DNA from: Chara braunii
Taxonomy: Eukaryota > Streptophyta > Charophyceae > Charales > Characeae
Direction of reading: 5' to 3'
Assembly (NCBI GenBank): GCA_003427395.1
Contig: BFEA01000434.1
Location: 1,237,332 to 1,267,904 of the forward strand
DNA: 30,573 bases
Part shown: piece by piece, positions 19,832 through 30,404 of the stretch
Layout of the letters: each line of letters opens with the position of its first letter
How positions within the stretch are numbered: the stretch's first letter is position 1
Position numbers and translations under genes: made by a program
The notes under the pieces: generated by a model
What the model was told of the DNA's origin: nothing
Databases searched by the model: none
What the model saw: only the letters and a program-made list of their open reading frames with translations

Positions 19832-20300
19832 TGTGTGTGAAGAGGTGGAGAGTTTCGTTTCACACTTGGACCTTGGCGTGAAAGAGATAGGTCGGCATGG
19901 TCGTTGTGCCATAAAATACACCTGTTTTCTCTCTCATACACACACACTGGCACATAACCAGCAGTGTTGTGCGTGAAGAGATGGACAAATCCTTTCACAC
20001 TTGACCTAATGTTATCATACGTCAATAGTTCAATTCATATTGGTCCCACAAACGAAATAGGTAGGTTGGCACGACGTGATAAAGTGCTTTCTCTCTTTCT
20101 TTCTCTGTGTCTCAATGATGTTATACGAGAAACGGTGAAGTGTTCATTTCACATTGCGCCAAGCATTGCCTGTCCAAAGGTGGAGAGTTCGTTTTATACT
20201 TGGCCCAAAGTCAAATAGGTGGATTGTCACGTGTGGCAAAATACTCTCTTTCTCTCTTTGCGGTTTTGTGTGGGAAGAGGTGGAGTTAGAGTTTCATCCA
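19832..20300 (+). repeat. Degenerate tandem array, about 130-155 bp units
   Basis: GTGTGAAGAGGTGGAGAGTT-like starts recur at about 19832, 19966, 20120 and 20263. Each is followed by TTTCACACTTGG-like sequence, an AAATAGGTNGRTTGKCAC-like block, then CT-rich DNA. Drift between units is strong, so the array is old. Confidence 0.65.
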
Positions 20301-21600
20301 TAATCTACTAATTTTGTTTTTGGCCCTGTAGTTTTATACAAACATCTGCTAGCTATTATAATATGTGTCATTGTACTTATTTATGATCCAGCGGAGGACT
20401 GATAACTGGTGGAGCAAACTGCGAGTTGCACGACTTTACAATGTACTTGTATTCGTACGTTTGCCAACGACTTTGACGTGCTTGCCCTCAAACCCTCGGC
20501 CCAAGGAGGGGGGGAATGCGTAAAAAATAGAACTGTGAGGCCTAACCCATGCAACTCCTGACATCACGACAACGTGAATGGAACAAAATAACTCAATGCC
20601 GAAACATTAGAGCTCCTTAAGCACAACATGTCCCGTAGGAAGTGCCTTCCGTTCATGTTTGTGATGGGTCTGTGGAGGGTGTTACGTGAGGTCCGGGTTC
20701 AATTTCAAAAGAAGTACATAAAAGGGGATAACATTGAATCACCACTTCATTTTCCATCTATTTTTTGTGTTTTAGCAGTCAATTTTCAACATTCTGAGGG
20801 GTTTGACCTAAAAAAACTGTTTGGTTATGCAATGATAGGAATGGTAGACTAGAGAGAAGACGCTCGGAGGGCCGGTCGACGACATTGCGTTTCGCTCGCG
20901 TTCAAGCATGTGAAAAACTCAGTCTTGTAGACCCCTCGATAATGTTGTCATGTGGTGCGAATAAGACTACTCACGAGAATTTTTATCACCATCTTCGTCG
21001 TGATAACAAGATTTTCCATCGAGTTTCATGGAACGTGCCAGCAGAGGTGGCTTTACCACCTTTCAAACCTTTGTGTACAGTGTAAAAAAACAAAAATCAG
21101 GTTACATAGATATTTCGCCTGCTATACACCGGGGTCAAGGCACTCACGGGTATTTACCACAATAAATTTTATTGTCGTAAGTTGAAATATATGTTTTGCT
21201 TCATAACTTTAAATTACTGCTAAAACTTGTGAAGTTTTATCATTTCATCTTTCTCGTGAAAATTCCAAGGGAGTTTTTTTCTATCAGATATGCTTATCGG
21301 TTCACCATAGTCTTCAACCTCCTGCCCAAACTTCGACTTCAACAAGATTTTTTTACCATTCGAGGAAGTATTTAATCCTTGTTGAATCTCTCTGGATGAT
21401 ATTGCTTGCATGCTGCTTTGACACGTAGAGTTTACTCTTACTCTTTTACGTAACTGTTTTTATTAGAGTAATAACTTTATTACAGGGGAGATATTGCAAG
21501 AAAAACCTTGTTGTAATATTTAATTGAGGTAAAAAGTTGAATCGAATACATCGGGAGTTGGTAATGAAAGATCAAGGTTAGCCAGATGCAAGATCCCTTC
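20301..21600. other. Spacer, no gene seen
   Basis: Frames at 20628-20852 and 20885-21085 are open for about 70 residues each but show no family signature, splice context or codon pattern that I can defend. Confidence 0.45.
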
Positions 21601-21638
21601 CTCCTGACTCAACGAGCAAGGGGGCAAGAAAATAGCAA

Positions 21639-22350
21639 ATGAGAGAGTTAATCTCCCAATACTATGAAGAAGATAATGTCTCATTGAACGTACCTTATGA
21701 GGGGATAAAAACAGTTGCCAATGAGAGAGAAGTTGTCTTTACAGTAAATCCAAAATTGGACCAGATCAAGGTAAGATGGTTAAAGAAATATCAGTTACTA
21801 CGGTTGTGGTGTTCAAGGAGGCGACCAACAATCTGTTTAGAAAAGTGAAATCATACCTAATGAGAGCGTATGAATACGAATGGGCCATGGACCGGATGAT
21901 TGATTCCCCAATCCTAAGAGGCACTATAAGATTCAAAAGCCCAAATGTATTGGCGTACGTTGTCATAGACACAACAATCTCAACTTGAGTGATCAACAAA
22001 CTGTTGTTCAACTTATGTATTTAGCTTTAGACCGTATATAACAAGACTATAGTAGAGAGAACAAAAAAAGGGAGGAGATTGAAAATACATTTTGGGTGAT
22101 TGTGTTGTAGGTTTCTCTGATCTTGTACACAAAGGCAATTTTTAACTTAGTTATTGGAACCATCACAAAATATTACTCCCCAATCAGAGATATGGCTAAT
22201 CCAAAACTCATGAATTTGTAAAATAATGTTGATCCCCTGTTTATGGATAGAATGGTCGACCGTATTATGGTAAGGAATGACAATGGGCTTGACTCACCGA
22301 TGCAAAAAGTGCAGGGGTTTCTTTCATTTCGAAGATGAATGTACTAGAAA
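21639..22350 (+). pseudogene. L1-type LINE ORF1 relic with CCHC knuckle
   Basis: ORF1 of plant L1 LINEs is an RNA-binding protein ending in a CCHC knuckle. The frame 21639-21780 reads EDNVSLNVPYEGIKTVANER then FTVNPKLDQIK. A frameshift leads to 21776-21988 (SVTTVVVFKEATNNLFRKVK, LMRAYEYEWAMDRMID, GTIRFKSPNV), which reads as folded protein. After several stops, CKKCRGFFHFEDEC at 22301-22342 is an exact C-X2-C-X4-H-X4-C knuckle. Its position upstream of an endonuclease and RT on the same strand supports ORF1. The N-terminal part is not family-specific, so that assignment rests on context. Confidence 0.55.
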
Positions 22351-22773
22351 TCTCGTTTTAAACCAGCGCTCTCGAGGTGGTAGTCGAAGCAATAGTTAAC
22401 TTAAAGGGAACTTCGTTGGAGGTTCAACTCAGCTCCAGCATGAATAAAGCTAAGGCAACATGTTTTCAATCGGGCATGAGTCGGGTATCAGTCAGGTATC
22501 AAGGTGATCTGCATCCAACAGGTTTGAGCTTCTTATCAATAATTACCAGGACGAGCATGGCAAGATTTAGTAGAAGTTTAAGATCCTAGTGGTCACTTCA
22601 ATCAACAAACGCGGTTCAACCCTCTATTTTGCCCAATGGCGAGATACCTTCACAATTTTCATATTGATTGGCCTGATGCCATGCAATCTCCCTTGTTGTG
22701 GGTTTATATCCCAATCCCCAGGTTAAATTTTGGGCCTCTATTTGGCTCAGGCTTGAGAGTTGAACTGCAAGGG

Positions 22774-22846
22774 TAAGGTTGTTGTCTCAATGGTCAGGGC
22801 ATGTAACCAGATCGAAAGATACTAGTTCGAACTCTGTCCCATCAGT
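22774..22846 (+). mobile_element. tRNA-derived SINE head
   Basis: TTGTCTCAATGGTCAGGGC (A box from 22782) and AGTTCGAACTC (B box, 22824-22834) are spaced as in a tRNA gene. The arms do not close into a clean cloverleaf, so this is a SINE head or tRNA pseudogene. It lies between the LINE ORF1 and endonuclease pieces and may be a nested insertion. Confidence 0.5.
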
Positions 22847-22893
22847 AAATTGACATGTAAAGATATTTTAGGGGAACATCACCGCTTAAGCAG

Positions 22894-23149
22894 ATGAGGG
22901 TAGAAGGGCTCCATAAAGGTGGTGAGGGTTCAATAAGATTTCATAGGTTAATAGGGGAAGACTCTCAACAGTCAGTCAGAAGTTTGAACATAGCGATTGG
23001 TGAAGATAGACAAGCAATGAAGTCTCTCCGCCCAATAAGAAAGATGATCAGAGACTGGAAAACAATGATAATTAGAATATTGGAAACTCAATTGCTAAAG
23101 AAAGAACGTTGCCATTTGTCAGTACCTTACAGAATAACGTTGCCCACAT
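22894..23149 (+). other. Unassigned open frame in LINE interior
   Basis: An 86-residue frame (22894-23154) is rich in Arg, Lys, Ile and Glu and shows no motif. Lying between ORF1 and the endonuclease it may be a piece of the LINE, but nothing proves it. Confidence 0.2.
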
Positions 23150-23530
23150 CCTAACATAACTATCTTCTTACTATAAAATTATTTATTAGACGTACCTTGT
23201 AAGAGAACAAAAACGGTTGGGTAGAGGTTTGGTTTCTCTGGTTATGATTTTTTTAAAATTTTATACTAGAAAATTATTTCGTTTCACTCGTCTCAAGTTG
23301 AGTAGCCTAACATGACTATCTACATACTAGAAAATTATCTATTAGATGTACTTTGTGAGAGAATATAAACATTTGGGTAGAGGTTCTGCCTCTCCGATTG
23401 TGATAAGATATTCTATTATAAAATTATTTTGTTTAACTCGTCTCAAGTTGACTAGCCGCTTATACCGAATGACATGGTGTCAATAGCCAAACAAAGTTTT
23501 GAAGAAGTTCAGCCTCTCCGGTTCATTCAG
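23150..23530 (+). repeat. Tandem repeat, period about 156 bp, 2.5 copies
   Basis: CCTAACATRACTATCT at 23150 and 23306 start two good copies. They share AAAATTATYTATTAGAYGTA, GGGTAGAGGTT and CTCGTCTCAAGTTGA. A third, diverged copy begins near 23456 and fades after GCCTCTCCGGTT. Confidence 0.8.
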
Positions 23531-23961
23531 AAAAATCGTTGTACAGAGGTTTTATGTGGACCACCATAAGAGGAAAATTAAATTATTGGTCATACTCTTC
23601 GATGCTTTGATCATGACAGAGAACCTTCAAAACCTTTCCGAGCATGGTCTTGTATTGCTTCCTACCCATACATTCCTGTAATAGAGAACCTAAAAATTAT
23701 CTTAGGTGATGGTAGATCTGAAAATCTCTGCAATGTTCATGTACTACGGTCTCAATGACAAACTTCCGACTAACAAAAAGTTATATTTAGTCTACACCAG
23801 GAGCATGTTTCTGTAGAGATGACCACCACCAACAACTCCATCCGCTTCTAGAAATAAAAACCAATCTAGAGCAATAATACCTAGAACGGAAAAAATTTCA
23901 TCAGCGAAAAACCAAATTTATGGTGTACTAGTAACTACATCAGAAAATTGGCAATCTTAAG

Positions 23962-24390
23962 GTGGTAACTTAGAACGTGAATGGGTTGGGGGATAGAACG
24001 AGGAGATCAAAGAGGGCACATTTGAAGTTTTGGCTGCACAAGAACAACATATAGATTATGGTGTTATAAGAAAGGATGCTCGATGGAGAGAAAGTAGTTA
24101 GTTTAAGGAACTGGCAAAATTAACCTCATCTATGATCCTCTGCTAATGGAACTAATATGAGAGTCTGTATACCGATTCATAAAAAACTACAAGTTGTAAT
24201 TGAAGACTTCGCGATGGACCTTCAAGGCGGATGGGTTTGGCTAAAGTTGAGTAAGAAGGGGACATGATGGGCAATAATGACAATATATGCGCCGACAGAA
24301 CTGTCGTAATGTATATCATTTTTCACAAATATAATGTCTATCACGTCGGATGTTGGGAAGATCATGATCACGAGTGATTGAAACTGTACG
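23962..24390 (+). pseudogene. LINE AP-endonuclease domain (N-terminal two thirds)
   Basis: This endonuclease nicks target DNA for LINE insertion. One frame, broken by several stops, reads NVNGLGDRTRRSKRAHLKFW near 23975. It then gives a GKINLIYDPLL stretch, GGWVWLKLSKKG, IMTIYAPTE (about 24280) and IMITSD followed by a stop and NCTI (about 24365-24390). NVNGL, YAPT and GDxNC-type blocks are the classic L1 endonuclease motifs; here Gly of the last has become Ser. Sequence after 24390 no longer matches, so the domain is cut off there. The order ORF1 then endonuclease on the plus strand fits one LINE. Confidence 0.8.
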
Positions 24391-24767
24391 ATCTAATAGC
24401 AACTGCGCCTAGTGTAAAAACAACAACAACAACTGTAATGTTAAAAATTAACAACCTGAAAATAAAGTTTTTTTTTTTTGAATATGTTCGACGGAACACC
24501 TTCGGGAGGCATTCGGCCCAACATCCGAACATGTTCGGACGTTCGGAAAAGCTACGAACATGTTTGTTATGCTACAAAGATGTCTGAATATGCGGTATTC
24601 TGCTCTAAAAACATTCCAACTTCCTGGAGACGCGTGGGAGCCCTAACACCTATCTCTCTATTGGTTTCAGTCATTGAGATAATCTCAACACGAGGTTGAT
24701 CTATGCAGAACAGTTGGCACTAGACAACCCACTAGAATGAAGGAATTAAGAGTGGCAACAAAGACGA
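24391..24767 (+). other. Breakpoint region with CAA and T tracts
   Basis: After the endonuclease ends, a short ACA/CAA run and a T run (24469-24479) lead into new sequence with several GAACATGT-like motifs. One is a perfect palindrome, CCGAACATGTTCGG (24525-24538). No gene seen. The T run may mark one edge of an insertion. Confidence 0.35.
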
Positions 24768-24855
24768 TGACGTCAGGTAAGGCATTACCTGCCAGTGAAG
24801 TTTTACGACGCTTACCGGAATGTTATGTCGCCCCACTTGTAAGCTATATATAAGG
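24768..24855 (+). promoter_or_regulatory. Promoter-like stretch: TGACGTCA and TATATATAAGG
   Basis: A perfect palindromic bZIP-type site TGACGTCA (24768-24775) lies about 70 bases before TATATATAAGG (24845-24855). Such a pair looks like a plant promoter or LTR U3. A transcript would start near 24880. No clear coding exon follows at once, so this remains a motif-level call. Confidence 0.3.
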
Positions 24856-25839
24856 CTACACTCCAAGGAGAACCAATTAGCAAGCAAATGTCTCATAGCA
24901 GAATCTCAACTCTCTACAAAAAAGCGAGACGGTCAAGATTATGAATTGGCAACCTATTACCTTTACTTAATGTTGTCGGGCGACCAAAGTCAGTCGGTCA
25001 CTCGAAGTAAAGAAATTTTAAACCTATACTAGTCTTTTAGCCTTATTTTTATTGCTTCTTTTATCTAATGTGTGGCTGAAAAACAAAGTGTTTCAGTCGA
25101 CTCCTATTTTTCTCACTCCAGTTACTAACACTACGCCTAATATTATGCTTCTGGTTATATTGTTCACTATATTTTTGACACACCTATTATGAGACTATTT
25201 TACACCTATTTTCATTTGCTATCACACTTGGTTACGGACGCACACGAGAACTTCCACCTTGGCATCTTCGCTCGTTCAAGCCAATGACAAAGATTTATTT
25301 ATTTTTATCGTGAATATTAAGACTTAGAAACAAATACGCACACAATAAAATGAATCTGAATTTTATGATATCTTTGATACTTCACTTTTGTGTCCGACCA
25401 TGTTCATCGTTGTTACTAACTTATTGTGCTCTATTCTAATAGCCCTTCGACTATCCCTATTTTCGGCATGTGCGTTGAACTCGTATATATGTGTATACCT
25501 ATAAGTTTGTTAGGCGCTGTGCGGGATTGAGTGCTTGGGGGATTTATAACTTCTATTGCGAGCGGGGTTTAAGGTTCAACTTAAGACTTGGGTCATGAGA
25601 TGAAGCTTGACAGTTTGTTGATTTTGTTTGATATTTGAATTTGTATGATTCTCGAGGGACTCAATTATCTGGTTCTTCGAAGCTCATGGGGATTCTGGTT
25701 TTAATGTCGGTAGCAACTTATAATCGAGAAAAATTTTGACTGCAGGTTTATCTCGACGTCAGTTTATTTCTCGGCTTGCATGCTGATTTATTTTCTGGTT
25801 TCTGATGAGTGTAGTCCTTAATGTGATTGCCATTCTGCA
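24856..25839. other. AT-rich spacer or intron, no exon proven
   Basis: It lies between the promoter-like stretch and the possible exon. It is T-rich with intron-like character (CTGATTT and TTCTGAT branch-like motifs near 25780-25805). The only open frame of note, 24820-25032, has no recognised domain. Confidence 0.35.
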
Positions 25840-26026
25840 GTTATTTCGCTGTTACTGGCCTCAATTGGGGGACAATGAGGCCTGAATGGGAGCTGAAATT
25901 TCACACGAATCGTCCGCAGGGGCACCATATTGGACCTGCTTGCAATGTTGGACTGACCATTCAATTCCTTGGACCAATGCTGCTAGGTATTTTCAGAGAG
26001 ACTTATGATTGCGGGTTGAAAGAGAG
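25840..26026 (+). pseudogene. Possible internal exon of an unknown gene or gene fragment
   Basis: The stretch is preceded by a T-rich tract ending TTCTGCAG and followed by AG|GTAAGAA, both strong plant splice signals. The frame within (part of 25827-26030) is open and mixed in composition: GLNWGTMRPEWELKFHTNRP, then QGHHIGPACNVGLTIQFLGP, then LGIFRETYDCGLKER. I do not recognise the family. A second protein-like frame downstream, from about 26082 (DIKIVEATISEHSIWKGIRV, AFTVCPTHGDGYMVDQV), could be the next exon. No acceptor that I can find joins the two in phase, so a decayed gene fragment is more likely than a working gene. Confidence 0.3.
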
Positions 26027-26329
26027 GTAAGAACCTTTGATTGGAGACTCGCCGTATTAGTTCTACTGATACCAGCCAGTTTTGAGTGGAAGGTTGCTCT
26101 TGCTCTACGGTGTGACAGACATAAAGATAGTAGAGGCGACAATTTCGGAGCATTCAATATGGAAAGGCATTCGGGTCGTCAAGGTGAACGCAACTCAAGG
26201 TCGGGCGTTCACGGTATGCCCCACTCACGGAGACGGTTATATGGTTGACCAAGTGCGGGCGGGGTTGGCGTCAACCCTTGGGCTAAGCGCATTGAGCTTG
26301 GTGGGTGGCACGAGAGGAGACTTGTGTGA

Positions 26330-27560
26330 GGGAGAGCTTGAGTGAGAGAGTTTGCAAGCCAGCATGTATGTATGTATGAGCATGAAAGACAGAGGCAGAG
26401 AGAGTGAGAGGGGGCGAGGAAGGATGAGAGAGTAGGACAGTAAGAGGGAGTGAGAGAGAGTGAGAGAGAGTGAGAGAGCGGAACCTAGAGAAAGAAGACA
26501 TTGTCACCAGTTTGCCTCAAAAGTACCGAACCGCCTAGTCCAGACAGATACATCTAGAACGCTGCTGGTAGAGAGAACGAGCAAAGATCACAACGGGAAT
26601 CAACAAACAGAGAGTGTGGAGAGCGAAAGGGGGAGAAAGAATGGATGGGTACATTCTTGAGAGAGTGAGAGGAAATAGAGAGAAAACAAGATCGATCTAC
26701 TTCTTGCTGCACCCAAACAAATTCAAGTTCGATCGAGCAAACTGGCTCACAGGGCAAGAGTGACGAGGCATGTAAGTGAAGAAGCGAGCAAAAACTAGAG
26801 TGTGAGAGTTAAAAAGGGTGAAAAAAAAATTCAGTGGAAGTGAGTTAAAGAGTATGTGTAAGTGAGAGGGATTGCTATAGAGTAAGAGAGCATGTGCGTG
26901 AGAAAGTGGGAACCGTATGTTAATGCAATCAAGGTTTATGTACCTGGCCTGTAACAGTGGCCAGGTGCATACTAATTAGAGACTTAGTTGCGAACAGGAC
27001 TGGGTAACTAAACAAGCAAGAGTGCGCGAGGGGGAGTTATCGAGAGAGGGAGAAGGTAGATTTGGTGAGAAAGAGGGAGTAAGTGAAAGGGAGAGTAGGA
27101 GAGAAATAATGGCTAAGAGGTGCTGCGCGCGTCAATATTTCCCTTCCAGGTGTAGTGCACCTGACCCTAAGAGTGACTAGGTGCTTTCGAGATTAAGCTA
27201 GCAACATAGTAGTGTGGACACGCACAGATCAAGAAGGTGTGAAATAGCATACAAGTGGATAAGAAAGAGAGTGAGTGCATTAGCGTAAGTGTGTGTATGT
27301 GAGAGAGAGATAGCTCACTTGAATAGATGCGCGTATAAAACGTCTGGCGAGCTGTAGTCAGTGCAAGTTGGCAGGCAGTTGGGAGTACGCCCGTGCGAGG
27401 AAGCAAGAGAGTGAGCATTTTAGGCCATAAAACGTGCTCGCAATAAGAGAGTAAAAAGCTACAGAGTGCGCAGTGAGAGAGAGAGAGCTAGGGAGAGGCA
27501 GTGAGGAGAACTGCGCCCGCATGACTGAGTGTGGGAGATTTGTGACACCAGAGAGAGCTA
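26330..27560. repeat. GA-rich degenerate simple-sequence tract
   Basis: GAGAGAGTGAGAG-like runs recur throughout, broken by more complex DNA, so the plus strand is strongly purine-biased. Two hairpins lie inside: ACCTGGCC/GGCCAGGT (26942-26966) and CAGGTG/CACCTG (27148-27164). Long minus-strand frames here are Leu/Ser-rich by-products of the purine bias. Confidence 0.7.
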
Positions 27561-28720
27561 GGGGCTAAGAACTGCGACAGTGTCAGAGCCTCGACAACGT
27601 AAACTACGTATGTAGTCATGAGAATGACCATGTTCTTCTATATTCGAGCCTAGAGTCACCAGGGGATGCAAGTGATGATCTGGCGTCAGTGGATCAGCAA
27701 GGGCGTGGACATAAGCAAGCGAAATAGTGGGGGAGACAATGTGGGCAAGCGAGAGAACGGAAAGTGAGAAACAAAAAGGGAAACAACCATATCTCATGCA
27801 AATGTATTTGGCTGCAAAGGGTAGCAAAAGACATCTCATATAAAACTATGGCTCTTGAGCTAAGTGCCGTACTCGAGGAGTGTTGAGCGACACCCATAAT
27901 GAATATAGGTTAAGGCAGTGAATCTATCCTTGATTAAGTTTGAGATTCGTTTCATCGTCCTCATCAAGTCTGTATTTCGAAGGGAGGGCAATCTATGAGG
28001 TCGGGGGCAATGGTGTTTGGATGACAAGACTTAGTGTGAAGAGTTTGAAAGATATTACCACTCTTGATTGGTGGTGTGATAGCGAGCAGGGATAACGAGT
28101 GTTGTTCCATTGTTAGACATATACAATATGGTAGATGGGGGTTTGAAAGAGTTCACTAAAGTCCATGCGGAGTTAAAGAAGACTGAAGCAAGTCACTGAT
28201 GATGCCAACAACTAAGATTCTGGTGATGTTGTCAGCAGAACTTATATGATACAATGTTCAGGATGGTGTGAAAACGATGACCCTGAAGAACCACCTCCTT
28301 CCAAAAAGGGGTTTGATTGACTCGTCGCAATGCCTTAAATCATCACACAGTACATTTCCCGCCGTGAACCTCGTGTATTCTGCTTACCCTAAAATATTGT
28401 ACGCCTCATGAGGAAAGCAGACCAGCTGGGTGACTCTAATTAAATCGCGTTGTATTACCATTGAATGATGATATACACTCTGGGAGAGAGAGCATACTTT
28501 ACTTCTATTTCTCGTTGTTGGTTTTTTTTTTGTTTGTTTTTTTTTTTTACTAAACTCGCTTCGTTCTTCTTAGAGAAGGAAGCCAACATTAATGAAGCAT
28601 CCCCTTCACCCCACAATGCTCCATTGCACTAACGAAAATTTGCAGAGTAAATATCGAGTAACTTAACGCACCTTATGAAGACGTGTGGCTAGTAAGGAAG
28701 CAGTTTGTTGAAACCCTTAG
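27561..28720. other. Spacer, no gene seen
   Basis: No frame with a domain. It contains an interrupted T tract (28519-28549). Confidence 0.5.
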
Positions 28721-28930
28721 TAACTGTCATTTCGTCAAAATGAACATTTTATATTTTTTGAACGAAATCAAAACTGTATTTTTTGGCCGAAATCAGATCC
28801 AAATTCCTGGTGGTCCGGTGTTTCCCAGGAGCCAAACGTTTGGACCTGATTTCGACAAAAGGTTGAAAAAATGCAATTTTGATTTCGCTCAAAACATATA
28901 AAATGTATGTTTTAACAAAATGGCAGTTTA
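28721..28930. mobile_element. Palindromic MITE, 210 bp
   Basis: Almost the whole stretch is an imperfect inverted repeat. TAACTGTCATTTCGTCAAAA at the left pairs with the reverse complement of TTTTAACAAAATGGCAGTTTA-like sequence at the right. Arms of about 85-93 bases share ATTTTATAT, CGAAATCAAAA and GAAATCAGRTCCAAA. Flanking TA or TTA could be the target duplication, as in Tc1/mariner-type MITEs. Both strands show a matching open frame (CHFVK...ILY), which is the signature of a palindrome and not of a gene. Confidence 0.8.
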
Positions 28931-29499
28931 ATAGTTTTTGCTTCTTGCTTTTACTCAGGACAAAATACTTTATAAACATGATATTAACACCATCATGTGT
29001 CCTATGAGGAAAGGGCTAATGGACGTTCATTATGAAACATCTTGGGCTCAACAGTAGATTTCAGCCCCTGACATCGTCCATCTCATAGGTTTTGAAAATA
29101 CCATACAATTGTGTTTTTTTTTTCCGAGTTTGTTCCCCCTGATGTTTAGCTGCTTTGACAAATCTCACTTGTAGGAGCAAATTTCAACTCATTCCCCGTG
29201 AATCTGAGATCTCGAAGGTACAAACACTAACTCAGGTTCAATAGAGATCTTAACTCCACATATTTACCGAATCTTTTATTTTATTTGCACCTCTTTTATT
29301 ACAAGCTGCTAAATGATCCCGTAGGCTCTGCATTATGAAAGAGAGTGTGGCATGCGAATTCCCCCCTCTCCTATTACGTCGCTTATGATCCTCGAAACGA
29401 GTGCAATGGGTAACAAACGTTGTTGCCCCGGACTTCAGCGAACAACAGCTGTCAACCTCCCAAGTTTCCTTACAACGTGTTGTATCAAATTCTAATGAA
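28931..29499. other. Spacer, no gene seen
   Basis: AT-rich DNA without recognisable coding, RNA or repeat structure apart from a T run near 29114. Confidence 0.5.
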
Positions 29500-29561
29500 G
29501 GTTCTAGTCAAAAGGCTAGCGCACTATCTCGGTTCTACCCAAAAGACTAGCGCAATATCTC
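29500..29561 (+). repeat. Short tandem duplication, period 31 bp
   Basis: GGTTCTAGTCAAAAGGCTAG and GGTTCTACCCAAAAGACTAG begin two copies that both end in CGCAMTATCTC. Confidence 0.9.
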
Positions 29562-29579
29562 CCTTTGTTGGTAGGAAGG

Positions 29580-30325
29580 GATAAGGTATAGTTCGTTTGA
29601 GGCAGATCCATCTTTGAAAATGTAGTTGGTGTTCTTGAATCGCTAGAAACTATTCAATCAAAAAATTTAGTAGTGGTATAATTGTTACTAGACTTAGAAA
29701 AATGTCTATGACCCGGTTAACCGGACATACACCATATTAACCATCCTGCGTTCAGTTGGGGTTCAGTCAAGATTTATGAATATCATTTATTGGTTTATAT
29801 AGTTTCAAGTTGACCTAGTCTTCGGTTATTATTAATGGTAAAATCTCAAAGTCATTCCACCTATCTAGATCATTGAGGCAAGATTGTCCTTGAGCTCCGC
29901 TCTTGTTCGTCTTACATATTAACCACCCTACATCATTTGGGGTTTTGTGAGGATTTATGTAGAGCAATTCAAGTTATTAGTTTATACAGTTTCAAGTTCA
30001 TCTTGGGTCATTATTATTAAACGGTAAGTTCTTAAAGCCATTCAACCTGTATAGATCATTAAGGCAAGGTTCTCTTTGTGCTCCGCTTTTGTTCGTCTTA
30101 CAATCGGAAGTGTTTGTTTGCAATATCAGGTCTCATCCCCAGATTACCGGGCTCCTAACAAAACACAACGCGTGTAAGGTGAAAGCACCGACATATGACC
30201 TATTTGCTATCTCAACTAACACTCCATTTTCTCTTCTCGCGCTCATAAACAACCTAGCGGAGTACTTCGATTTGTTAGAGGCTGCAACCAACTGCAACAA
30301 CTTTGTATATTTTTTTTCTGCCTAG
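29580..30325 (+). pseudogene. L1-type LINE reverse transcriptase relic
   Basis: The LINE RT copies element RNA at the nicked target. GRSIFENVVGVLESLETIQS (from about 29610, preceded by an FV-stop) is the region before motif A. LLLDLEK (29685-29702, Asp at 29691-29693) is motif A, with the following AYD lost. VIINGKIS and LSRSLRQDCP lead to APLLFVL, motif B. These last blocks occur twice owing to a tandem duplication. The open frame 30089-30325 continues with KAPTYDLFAIS, a decayed motif C in which the YADD box reads TYDL. LINNLAEYFDLLEAATNCNN follows, typical of the stretch after motif C. Many stops; inactive. The RT N-terminal domain and the C-terminal part are missing. Confidence 0.82.
29733..30101 (+). 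repeat. Tandem duplication inside the RT relic, period about 181-186 bp
   Basis: CATATTAACCAYCCT starts at 29733 and 29914. Both copies end in CTCCGCTYTTGTTCGTCTTA (ending 29914 and 30100). The copies differ at many sites, so the duplication is old. Confidence 0.85.
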
Positions 30326-30404
30326 TTTCAGATTGAAGTAGATTTCGACATAAAAAACATTTCATATATTACCTCTGTGAGGTATTTGGCTATGAATCTT
30401 TGTC

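Noticed and set aside
24525-24538. Perfect palindrome CCGAACATGTTCGG as a regulator site
   Set aside because: It lies in decayed repeat DNA with no gene beside it; similar GAACATGT motifs nearby suggest local duplication.
28683-28979. Two matching open frames on opposite strands (CHFVK, ILY, FDF)
   Set aside because: The match arises because the DNA is a palindrome; it is a MITE, not a pair of genes.
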